This document shows, piece by piece, positions 15,429 through 22,452 of a stretch of DNA of 30,764 bases. The position numbers and the translations under genes were made by a program. Below the pieces are notes generated by a model that made no database searches, was not told the DNA's origin, and worked only from the letters and a program-made list of their open reading frames with translations. This stretch comes from an uncultured Oscillospiraceae bacterium (GTDB lineage: Bacteria; Bacillota; Clostridia; Oscillospirales; Oscillospiraceae): contig CAJUEC010000031.1 of assembly GCA_910585155.1 (NCBI GenBank), forward strand, positions 1 through 30,764, in the 5' to 3' direction. The stretch's first letter is position 1. Each line of letters opens with the position of its first letter.

Positions 15429-16477
15429 CCGAGCTGAAATCCATGACCCTGGAGGAGCTGGAGGCATATTTCAAGGAGCTGGGCCAGCCCAAATTCCGGG
15501 CCGGGCAGGTGTTCGGCTGGCTCCACCACGGGGCGGAGTCCTTCGGTGAGATGAGCAACCTGCCCCGCGCCCTGCGGGAGCGGCTGGAGGCGGAGTGCCT
15601 GCTCACCGTCCCCAGGGTGGAGCGCAGGCAGGTGTCCCGGCTGGACGGCACGGTGAAGTACCTGTGGCGGCTGGGGGACGGAAATTGTGTGGAAACGGTT
15701 TTGATGCGCTACAAGCATGGGAATACTGTATGTGTGTCCAGCCAGGTGGGGTGCAATATGGGCTGTGTGTTCTGCGCCTCCACCCTGGGGGGAAAGGTGC
15801 GGGACCTGACCCCGGGCGAGATTTTGGATCAGGTAATATTTACCGAAAAGGACAGCGGAGAGAGGATATCCAACATCGTTTTGATGGGAATCGGCGAGCC
15901 GCTGGACAATTTCGACCATGTTTTGCGGTTTTTGACCCTGGTGAATCACCCAAAGGGAATGAACATCGGGATGCGGCACATCTCCCTGTCCACCTGCGGG
16001 CTGGTAAAGAAAATTGACAAACTGGCCCAGCTTGGGTTACAATTGACGTTAAGCGTTTCCCTCCATGCCCCGGACGACGAGACCCGGTCCCGGCTCATGC
16101 CGGTGAACCGGGCGGTGGGGGTGGAGCTGCTCATGGACACCTGCCGCCGGTATTTTGAGACCACCGGCCGGCGCATCTCCTATGAGTACGCCGTCATCGA
16201 CGGGGTGAACGACGGGGACGAGCAGGCCGACCGGCTGGCGCGGCTGCTGCGGGGCCAGCCGGGGCACGTGAACCTGATCCCCCTGAACGAGGTGGCGGAG
16301 TCGCCTCTGAAGCCCAGCCGCCGGGTGCGGCAGTTTCAGCGGCGGCTGGAGGGCCACGGCGTCACCGCCACGGTGCGGCGGAAGCTGGGGGGCGACATCG
16401 ACGCCTCCTGCGGCCAGCTGCGGCGGCGGAGTATGCTGGAGAGAGACGCTTCATTCCCAGAGGAGGGATTTTCTTGA
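15425..16477 (+). CDS. rlmN: Dual-specificity RNA methyltransferase RlmN
   Basis: RlmN is a radical-SAM enzyme that makes 2-methyladenosine in 23S rRNA (A2503) and some tRNAs. The 350-residue protein has the CxxxCxxC cluster at C110, C114 and C117 (QVGCNMGCVFCAS), the GIGEPLDN motif, and the methyl-carrying cysteine C329 in DASCGQL. Codon choice in the middle third (about 15690-16040) is visibly less GC-rich than in the rest. The last bases overlap the TTG start of prpC. Confidence 0.95.
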   Translation: MTELKSMTLEELEAYFKELGQPKFRAGQVFGWLHHGAESFGEMSNLPRALRERLEAECLLTVPRVERRQVSRLDGTVKYLWRLGDGNCVETVLMRYKHGNTVCVSSQVGCNMGCVFCASTLGGKVRDLTPGEILDQVIFTEKDSGERISNIVLMGIGEPLDNFDHVLRFLTLVNHPKGMNIGMRHISLSTCGLVKKIDKLAQLGLQLTLSVSLHAPDDETRSRLMPVNRAVGVELLMDTCRRYFETTGRRISYEYAVIDGVNDGDEQADRLARLLRGQPGHVNLIPLNEVAESPLKPSRRVRQFQRRLEGHGVTATVRRKLGGDIDASCGQLRRRSMLERDASFPEEGFS

Positions 16478-17199
16478 AAGTTTGCGGTGTGACCGACATA
16501 GGCTGTCACAGACGGGACAACCAGGACAGCTATGTCATTCGGGAGCTGGGGGACGGACGGGTCCTGCTGGTGGTGTGCGACGGCATGGGCGGCGCCCAGG
16601 CGGGCAGCGTGGCCAGCAGCGTGGCGGCGGAGGCCTTTGCCGCCGCGGTGGAGCAGGCGCTGGCCGGCGCCCCCGGAACGGAGGAGCAGGCGCTGGCGCA
16701 GGCGTGCCGGGAGGCAAACCGCAAGGTATACCAGCTCAGCCGGGAGAGGGCGGAGTATGAGGGCATGGGCACCACCCTGGTGGCCGCCCTGGCGGGGCCG
16801 GACGGCTGCTGTGTGGCCAACGTGGGGGACAGCCGGGGATATCTGCTGGAGGAGGGCGCGGTCCGCCAGGTGACCGTGGACCACTCCCTGGTGCAGCTGC
16901 TGGTGGACCGGGGGGAGATCACCCCGGACCAGGCCAGAGTACATCCCCGGAAGAATCTGATCACCCGGGCGCTGGGGGTGGACAGCCAGGTGGAGTGCGA
17001 CCTGGGCCGGCTGGAGCTCCGCCCGGGCTGCCGGCTGCTGCTGTGCAGCGACGGGCTGACCAACACCATGGATGACGAGACACTGCTGCGCGTGAGCGGC
17101 CGGGAGCGGTCGCCGGAGGGCTTCTGCCAGGCGCTGCTGGACCTGGCGCTGGAGCGGGGCGCGCCGGACAACGTCACCGTTGTGCTGGCGCAGCTGTAA
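16474..17199 (+). CDS. prpC: PP2C-type Ser/Thr protein phosphatase
   Basis: A 241-residue PPM/PP2C phosphatase of the PrpC/Stp type that removes phosphate from PrkC targets. Metal-binding motifs are intact: RRDNQD (13-18), CDGMGGA (from D36), GMGTTLVAAL, GDSRGY and a closing APDNVTVVL. TTG 16474 (TTGA overlapping the rlmN stop) has AGGAGGGA upstream. prkC follows after 17 bp, the standard phosphatase-kinase pair. Confidence 0.94.
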   Translation: MKVCGVTDIGCHRRDNQDSYVIRELGDGRVLLVVCDGMGGAQAGSVASSVAAEAFAAAVEQALAGAPGTEEQALAQACREANRKVYQLSRERAEYEGMGTTLVAALAGPDGCCVANVGDSRGYLLEEGAVRQVTVDHSLVQLLVDRGEITPDQARVHPRKNLITRALGVDSQVECDLGRLELRPGCRLLLCSDGLTNTMDDETLLRVSGRERSPEGFCQALLDLALERGAPDNVTVVLAQL

Positions 17200-17216
17200 C
17201 GAGGAGGACTTTTACC

Positions 17217-19292
17217 ATGGATCAATACATAGGTAAAATGCTGGACAACCGATACGAGATTCTGGAGTGCATCGGCACCGGGGGCATGGCGGTGGTGTAC
17301 AAGGCCCGTTGCCACCGGCTCAACCGGCTGGTGGCCATCAAGATTCTCAAGCCGGAGCTGGCCAGTGACGCCGACTTCCGCCGCCGCTTCCACGACGAGT
17401 CCCAGGCCGTGGCCATGCTGTCCCACGCCAACATCGTGTCGGTGTACGACGTGAGCCGGTCCGACGGGCTGGACTATATCGTCATGGAGCTGGTGGACGG
17501 CCTGACCCTCAAGCAGTATATGCAGCGGCGGGGGACCCCGCTGAACTGGCGGGAATCGGTGCACTTCATCACCCAGATTGTCCGGGCGCTGAGCCACGCC
17601 CACAGCCGGGGGATCATCCACCGGGACATCAAGCCCCACAACATTATGGTCCTTCGGGACGGCAGCGTGAAGGTCACCGATTTCGGCATTGCCCAGCTGG
17701 CCAGCGCCGCCCAGAACACCATGACCCAGGAGACCATCGGCTCGGTGCACTATATCTCGCCGGAGCAGGCCAAGGGCAGCCATGTGGACTGCCGCACCGA
17801 CCTGTATTCCGCCGGGGTGGTGCTGTACGAGATGCTCACCGGCCGCCTGCCCTTCGAGGGGGACACCCCGGTGGCGGTGGCCATCCAGCACATCAAATCC
17901 ATCCCCGTCCCGCCCCGGGACCTGAATCCGGACGTGCCCCGGGCCCTGGAGGCCATCACCCTGAAGGCCATGGCCCCCGAGCTGAGCCAGCGGTACGCCT
18001 CCGCCGACGAGATGCTGGAGGATCTGAAGGAGTTCCGCAAGAACCCGGACTTCCAGGTGGCCGAGACCCCGGAGGAGACGGATGAGCCCACCCAGGTGGT
18101 GCCCAGGGTGATCACCACGTCGGTGCGGGTGCCGGTGGAGCGGCGGGAGGCGGAGCCCCCCGCGCCGGAGCACCGGGTCCGGCCCCGCCGGGAGCCGGAG
18201 GAGGACGAGTACGACTACGACGACGAGCCCCCCCGCCGGGGCGGGGCCATTGCGGCCTCCGCCGCGGTGCTGCTCATCCTGGCCTTCATCGGGGTGATGG
18301 TCTATGTGATTTTCAACTTTTTCGTCAAGGACCTGCTGTTCCCGGAGACCCAGGAGTTCGAGGTGCCCGACCTGCGGGGCCGTACCGTGGAGGAGCTCCA
18401 GCAGGACCCCGCGATTTTGGGCGATTTCTTTTTCAAGGTGGGGGACACCCGGTACAGCGAGGACTATCCCGAGGGGCAGGTCTGCGCCCAGACCCCCGAG
18501 GCCGGCACCAAGGTGCGGGAGGCGGGCAAGACCATCACCGTCACCGTCAGCGGCGGCGAGGACAGCATGTATATGATCGACGTGTACAACTGGGACGCCC
18601 GCATGGCCCTGCAGAAGCTGCAAAATGAGATGGGGCTGAAGGTGAACCAGGAAAAGGTGCCCTCCGAGACCATTTCCGAAAACTATGTGGTGTCCTTCTC
18701 CCCCATGGACGGCACGAAGGTGGAGCGGGGGGATGAGGTCACCATCGTGGTCAGCACCGGGCCGGAGACCAAGCAGGCCACGGTGATCAACTTCCTCAAT
18801 GTGCCCATTGAGCAGGTGCGGACCCAGCTGCCCCAGCTGGGCCTGAAGGAGGGCAAGGTGAGCGAGTACCACAGCGACGAGTACCCGGAGGGCCGGGTGA
18901 TGTGGCAGAGCATTGACCCGGGGGACGAGGTGGACAAGGACACCGCCATCGACCTGTGGGTGAGCCTGGGCCCGGAGGAGCCGGAGCCCACCCCCTCGGA
19001 GGAGGAGCCGCCCCCCGTCAACGAGCCGCCGGTGGAGAGCAGCAGCCAGCCCCCGGAGCCCACCCTGAACGTGGAGGCCACCGCCACCACCCAGACGGTC
19101 ACCGCCGACCTGAGCGGATACGAGGGCATGGTAAACGTGCGCATCGTGGTGGGGGATACCACCCTGTTTGACAGCGGGGTGGACGCGGACATGAACACCA
19201 CCAAGAGCGTGAGCGTCACCGGCACCGGCATTCAGACGGCGTATATCTATATTAATGGGGCGCTGGTGAAGAGCTATCCCATCCACTTTTGA
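17217..19292 (+). CDS. prkC: PASTA-domain Ser/Thr protein kinase PrkC
   Basis: A 691-residue membrane kinase that senses muropeptides; in Bacillus PrkC can trigger spore germination. Residues 13-275 are the kinase: glycine loop GTGGMAVVY, K42, HRD at 135-137, DFG at 155-157, and SPEQ. An acidic/proline linker (about 285-335) leads to one membrane helix (about 342-368). Outside come three PASTA repeats (about 378-448, 450-517 and 519-583), a Pro/Glu-rich hinge (about 584-612) and a last beta-rich region of about 75 residues that is not PASTA. Many PrkC proteins have three PASTA units; the extra C-terminal part is less usual. It lies between prpC and rsgA, as in Bacillus. Confidence 0.94.
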   Translation: MDQYIGKMLDNRYEILECIGTGGMAVVYKARCHRLNRLVAIKILKPELASDADFRRRFHDESQAVAMLSHANIVSVYDVSRSDGLDYIVMELVDGLTLKQYMQRRGTPLNWRESVHFITQIVRALSHAHSRGIIHRDIKPHNIMVLRDGSVKVTDFGIAQLASAAQNTMTQETIGSVHYISPEQAKGSHVDCRTDLYSAGVVLYEMLTGRLPFEGDTPVAVAIQHIKSIPVPPRDLNPDVPRALEAITLKAMAPELSQRYASADEMLEDLKEFRKNPDFQVAETPEETDEPTQVVPRVITTSVRVPVERREAEPPAPEHRVRPRREPEEDEYDYDDEPPRRGGAIAASAAVLLILAFIGVMVYVIFNFFVKDLLFPETQEFEVPDLRGRTVEELQQDPAILGDFFFKVGDTRYSEDYPEGQVCAQTPEAGTKVREAGKTITVTVSGGEDSMYMIDVYNWDARMALQKLQNEMGLKVNQEKVPSETISENYVVSFSPMDGTKVERGDEVTIVVSTGPETKQATVINFLNVPIEQVRTQLPQLGLKEGKVSEYHSDEYPEGRVMWQSIDPGDEVDKDTAIDLWVSLGPEEPEPTPSEEEPPPVNEPPVESSSQPPEPTLNVEATATTQTVTADLSGYEGMVNVRIVVGDTTLFDSGVDADMNTTKSVSVTGTGIQTAYIYINGALVKSYPIHF

Positions 19293-19295
19293 CGC

Positions 19296-20180
19296 ATGAG
19301 GGGACGGATCGTTAAGGCCCTCAGCGGGTTTTACTATGTGGACGCCGGGGCGGGGGAGCCGGTGCCCTGCCGGGGCCGGGGCCGGCTGCGCCATCAGGGG
19401 CAGTCCCCCCTGGTGGGGGATTGGGTGGAGATCACCGCCGACGGGGGCGCGGGGATGGTAGACGCCGTCCTGCCCCGGAAAAACCAGTTCCAGCGGCCGG
19501 CGGTGGCCAACATCGACCAGATGGTGATTGTGTGCTCCGGGGCCGTCCCCGTTACCGATCCCTTCCTCATCGACCGCATGGCCGCCATGGCGGAGTGGAA
19601 GGGCTGCCAGCCGCTGATCGTCTTCAACAAGTGCGACCTGGAGCGGGCGGAGGAGCTGGCGCGCCTGTACCGGGAGGCGGGCTTCCCCACCCTTCAGGTG
19701 AGCGCGGAGACGGGGGAGGGGGTGGACGCCCTGGCCGCCAGCCTGACCGGGCTGGTGTCCGCCTTCACCGGCAACTCGGGGGTGGGCAAGTCCAGCATCC
19801 TCAACGCCCTCCAGCCCGGCTTTGGGCTCCAGGTGGGCGAGGTGAGCGAGCGGCTGGGCCGGGGCCGCCACACCACCCGCCACGTGGAGCTGTTCCCCGT
19901 GGCCGGGGGCCTGGTGGCGGACACGCCGGGGTTTTCCGCCTTCGACGTGGACCAGACGGAGGCCATCCCCAAGGGGGAGCTGGCCGCCGCCTTCCGGGAG
20001 CTTGCCCCCTATGCGGATGCCTGCCGCTTCCAGGGCTGCGCCCATGTGAAGGAGCGGGGCTGCGCCGTGCGGGAGGCGCTGGAGGCGGGGCGGATCGCCC
20101 CCAGCCGCTACCGAAGCTATGTCCGCCTGTACGAGCAGACGCGGGAGATTCCCCCGTGGGAGCAGGCAAGGAACAGATAG
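19296..20180 (+). CDS. rsgA: Small ribosomal subunit biogenesis GTPase RsgA
   Basis: RsgA checks late 30S assembly. The 294-residue protein shows the circularly permuted GTPase order: an N-terminal OB domain, then NKCD (about 111-114), GNSGVGKS (159-166) and DTPGFS (from 209). The zinc site is C243, C248, H250 and C256. Start ATG 19296 is three bases after the prkC stop. A strong terminator follows (20184-20225), so rsgA closes the long priA operon. In Bacillus, rpe, thiN and spoVM come next; here only spoVM follows. Confidence 0.95.
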   Translation: MRGRIVKALSGFYYVDAGAGEPVPCRGRGRLRHQGQSPLVGDWVEITADGGAGMVDAVLPRKNQFQRPAVANIDQMVIVCSGAVPVTDPFLIDRMAAMAEWKGCQPLIVFNKCDLERAEELARLYREAGFPTLQVSAETGEGVDALAASLTGLVSAFTGNSGVGKSSILNALQPGFGLQVGEVSERLGRGRHTTRHVELFPVAGGLVADTPGFSAFDVDQTEAIPKGELAAAFRELAPYADACRFQGCAHVKERGCAVREALEAGRIAPSRYRSYVRLYEQTREIPPWEQARNR

Positions 20181-20183
20181 AAC

Positions 20184-20225
20184 AGGACGGACCTTTGGGC
20201 TTTTGCTCGAGGGTCCGTCCTTTTT
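20184..20225 (+). terminator. Rho-independent terminator after rsgA
   Basis: A perfect 10-bp stem (20184-20193 with 20212-20221) followed by TTTTT (20221-20225). It divides the housekeeping operon from the sporulation module. Bases 20226-20340 hold no gene; they contain a T run and an A run that could pair (CGTTTTT with AAAAACG) and a possible sigma-E -10 (CATATGCT, 20313-20320) without a clear -35. Confidence 0.88.
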
Positions 20226-20357
20226 GCCGCCTTGTGTGCCGCGTTTTTCCCATGCCGCGAGAAAAAAACGTGCTTTGCCCCGAAATTCCATGAACAGGAC
20301 AGCCCCTTGTCACATATGCTGGGATAGATTCCAGCGTTGAGAGAGGGGGTAGTTTTC

Positions 20358-20429
20358 ATGCGAGTGGTCGTGGTGAAGTTTCCCAGGGCGCTGTGCGGCC
20401 TGATGCGCAAGATATTCCGCATGGACTGA
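20358..20429 (+). CDS. spoVM: SpoVM, amphipathic spore-envelope anchor peptide
   Basis: A 23-codon gene (ATG 20358, TGA 20427-20429) with AGAGGGGG upstream. The peptide starts MRVVVVKFP and goes on with a Leu-Cys-Gly-Leu-Met-Arg-Lys-Ile-Phe helix and a final Asp. It lines up with the 26-residue SpoVM of B. subtilis: Lys at 7, hydrophobic-Pro at 8-9 (the Pro that shapes the helix), a basic residue at 10, Leu-x-Gly at 12-14, a basic residue at 17, and a C-terminal Arg-x-Asp. SpoVM inserts into the curved forespore membrane and anchors SpoIVA. Its place after rsgA and before sipL and spoIVA strongly supports the call. Confidence 0.88.
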   Translation: MRVVVVKFPRALCGLMRKIFRMD

Positions 20430-20455
20430 CATATCCGGGCCTGCCTGCTCATATA

Positions 20456-20624
20456 TAGTAAACAAAGTTGAAACCGTGCATCCGCGCGGTCTCAACCGGC
20501 GGGCCGCCGGTCCGCCGGCGCGCGCAGCGCGTCTTTGTCAACTATGAGGTACAAGTCGGGGCCGCGCGGGCGGCCCTCCGCCGCGGGCGACCGCGGCGGA
20601 GTTCGGCGGGAGCGGCGCTCCCGC
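20456..20624 (+). repeat. Cluster of GC-rich hairpins between spoVM and sipL
   Basis: An outer stem (20456-20467 with 20533-20544, 10 of 12 paired) encloses two hairpins: 20467-20476 with 20487-20496 (one mismatch), and the near-perfect palindrome 20495-20511. Three more follow: 20559-20565 with 20570-20576; 20577-20586 with 20591-20600 (perfect, GCGA loop); 20606-20613 with 20617-20624 (perfect). No gene is seen in 20430-20676. The block could act as a terminator for spoVM, an mRNA-stabilising element, or a repeat insertion. Confidence 0.7.
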
Positions 20625-20676
20625 TGAGCTTGCTTGACGATAGGGGACACAGAATACGAGCAAGGAGAGGAAGCCT

Positions 20677-22188
20677 ATGGACATGGAGCTGCAGCGGGTG
20701 ACGCTGGAGGGATACCGGCCGGTGGCCCAGGGGATGCTTTCCCAGGAGGAGACCCTGGAGAGCATCGTCCCCGACGCCTGCCCGGACATCGCCCGGATCG
20801 TCTCGGCGTCAGGCAAAGTTTTTCTCAGAGACAAGGAGCTGGGCGAGGGTACCATGCGGCTCACCGGCAACGCGCGGGTGAGCGTGCTGTACATACCCGA
20901 GGGGGAGGAGCTGCCCCGGTCCCTGGAGGTGACCATCCCCTTCCAGTGCGTCCGGGACGACCCCAGGTTCCACGCCGGCTGCCCGGTGCTGGCCGACCTC
21001 CAGGCGGCGTCCGCCGACGCCCGGACCATCAACCCCCGGAAGATGCTGGTGCGGGTGGTGGTGGCGGGATGGACGGCGGCCTATGACCGGGAGCGCCGGG
21101 AGCTGTCCGCCGACCTGGCCGGGGGAGAGGGGGAGGGCCTGCAAAAGCTGCTCATCTCCCGGAAGTGCTGCATCATCCCGGACGTGGCGGAGAAGAGCTT
21201 TACCTTCTCCGACGTGCTGCGCCCCCCCGCCTCCCGGCCGGAGCTGGAGGAGCTGCTGCTGTACCGGGCGGAGCTGGGGGCGGCGGACGCCAAGTTCATC
21301 GGAAAAAAGCTGGTGCTCAAGGGGGACGTGCAGCTGTGCGCCCTCTACCGCTCGGGGGAGGGGCTGAACCAGGCGCGGTTTGAGCTGCCCTTCTCCCAGA
21401 TCCTGGACATGGGCGAGCTGCCCGAGGAGGCGGAGCCCGAGGTGGCGGTGGCGCTGAAGAGCGCGGACTGCCGGGCGCGGGAGGGCGAGCTGGAGGTGGC
21501 GCTGGAGCTGCTGGCCCAGGCGGCGGTGTGGGAGCGCAGGCCGGTGACCCTCATTGAGGACGCCTACTGCGTGGGCAGGCCCATCGACGTGGAGCGGGCC
21601 CCCATCCAGCTGTGCACCGGGGCGGAGCGGTCGGCCCGGCGGGAGATCGGGCGGAGGCTGTGCGAGTCGGGCATCCCGGCCAAGCAGGTGCTGGACTGCG
21701 CGGTGGCGGTGTCCTCCCTCACCGGGGCCCCCGGGGAGGGGGGGATGGAGTTCACCGCCCAGGCGAACGCCAGCGTCCTCTACCTCAGCGAGGACGACGC
21801 CCTGTGCGGCGTGGAGACGGACATACCCGTGAGCTGCCGGGTGGAGGTGCCGGCGGGGTGCGCCTGCGCCTGCCGCTGCCGCCCGGTGGGGGAGGTCACC
21901 GCCGTCCCCGTCACCGGGGGGCTGGAGGTGCGGTTCGAGGCGGAGTTCACCTGGACCGTCACCCGGGAGGAGCCGGTGAGCTGCGTCACCGAGGTGAGGC
22001 CCGGCGCGGTGGAGGAGACCGGGGCGCGCCCGTCGGTGGTGATCCGCCGGGTGGAGCGGGGGGAGGCGCTGTGGGACATCGCCAAGGCCTGCGGCTCCAC
22101 CACCCAGGACATCCGGGCGGCCAACGGCCTGCCCGGGGAGGAGGCGGCCGCGGGGACTCTGCTGCTGATCCCGGCGAAACGGAATTGA
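20677..22188 (+). CDS. sipL: SipL-like spore coat morphogenetic protein (SPOCS + LysM)
   Basis: A 503-residue protein. SPOCS (DUF3794) repeats fill residues about 15-440; signs are the opening RPVAQGMLSQEETLESIVPDACPDIARIVSASG (split here as RPVAQGM and PDACPDIARI), a second unit starting near 160, and a third near 300. A LysM domain closes it (about 457-503, with GEALWDIAKACGS and IRAANGL). This is the architecture of C. difficile SipL, which binds SpoIVA through LysM and is needed for coat anchoring. ATG 20677 has AAGGAGAGG six bases upstream. It sits between spoVM and spoIVA, its expected partners. There is no signal peptide, as expected for a mother-cell protein. The stop codon lies at the edge of a long palindrome. 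Confidence 0.88.
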   Translation: MDMELQRVTLEGYRPVAQGMLSQEETLESIVPDACPDIARIVSASGKVFLRDKELGEGTMRLTGNARVSVLYIPEGEELPRSLEVTIPFQCVRDDPRFHAGCPVLADLQAASADARTINPRKMLVRVVVAGWTAAYDRERRELSADLAGGEGEGLQKLLISRKCCIIPDVAEKSFTFSDVLRPPASRPELEELLLYRAELGAADAKFIGKKLVLKGDVQLCALYRSGEGLNQARFELPFSQILDMGELPEEAEPEVAVALKSADCRAREGELEVALELLAQAAVWERRPVTLIEDAYCVGRPIDVERAPIQLCTGAERSARREIGRRLCESGIPAKQVLDCAVAVSSLTGAPGEGGMEFTAQANASVLYLSEDDALCGVETDIPVSCRVEVPAGCACACRCRPVGEVTAVPVTGGLEVRFEAEFTWTVTREEPVSCVTEVRPGAVEETGARPSVVIRRVERGEALWDIAKACGSTTQDIRAANGLPGEEAAAGTLLLIPAKRN

Positions 22189-22357
22189 GAAGCTGAACCA
22201 ATAGCCTCAGCATACATCTTCGCGGCCAAAATCGTCGATGAGCTGCGTGAAAAAATCTTGAAATACACAAAGTATTCCCGCGATTTTTTGCCTTGTCATC
22301 GGCAATTTTGTCTCGCGCATCTGAATACTTCGGCTATTGGTACAGCTTCTGATTTCA
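22182..22357 (+). repeat. Long imperfect palindrome between sipL and spoIVA
   Basis: Arms of about 79 nt or more (22188 onward and back from 22350) pair with one another over their whole length around a five-base centre (ACAAA) near 22266-22270. The outer 19 bases on each side differ at one position, and inner parts keep blocks such as AAAATCG/CGATTTT, CGATGA/TCATCG and AAAAAATC/GATTTTTT. The segment is AT-richer than the flanking genes, and the sipL stop lies inside its left edge. It carries no gene that I can support and looks like a MITE-like insertion or a very large hairpin. Confidence 0.7.
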
Positions 22358-22362
22358 GGGGC

Positions 22363-22391
22363 GGGGCGGTGGAAAACCGTTCCGCCCCTTG
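22363..22391 (+). terminator. Terminator-like hairpin upstream of the spoIVA promoter
   Basis: A seven-pair GC stem (22363-22369 with 22382-22388) with an A-rich loop, followed by TTGT. It probably ends transcripts from sipL before the spoIVA promoter begins. Confidence 0.45.
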
Positions 22392-22421
22392 TCATATTTC
22401 ACAGCTTATCCCCATACATAT
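22392..22421 (+). promoter_or_regulatory. Probable sigma-E promoter of spoIVA
   Basis: TCATATT (22392-22398), a 14-bp spacer and CATACATAT (22413-22421). This is close to the Bacillus sigma-E consensus (-35 about KMATATT, -10 about CATACAnT, 14-bp spacing). Start of transcription would be near 22428, just ahead of the ribosome site at 22438-22445. spoIVA is a sigma-E gene in B. subtilis. Confidence 0.75.
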
Positions 22422-22452
22422 GGAATTGAGTATGCGTGAGGAGGGTTCAGCT

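Noticed and set aside
16530..20291. A very long open frame on the minus strand opposite prpC, prkC and rsgA
   Set aside because: It mirrors the high-GC codon pattern of the plus-strand genes, is rich in His, Gly, Pro, Arg and Leu without any motif, and has no ribosome site. The plus-strand genes have full catalytic motifs.
20308..20330. Sigma-A promoter for spoVM (TTGTCA with TAGATT)
   Set aside because: The spacer would be only 11 bp.
22258..22452. N-terminal extension of spoIVA
   Set aside because: The frame is open but lies within the palindrome and the sigma-E promoter; the family start and a strong ribosome site are at 22453.
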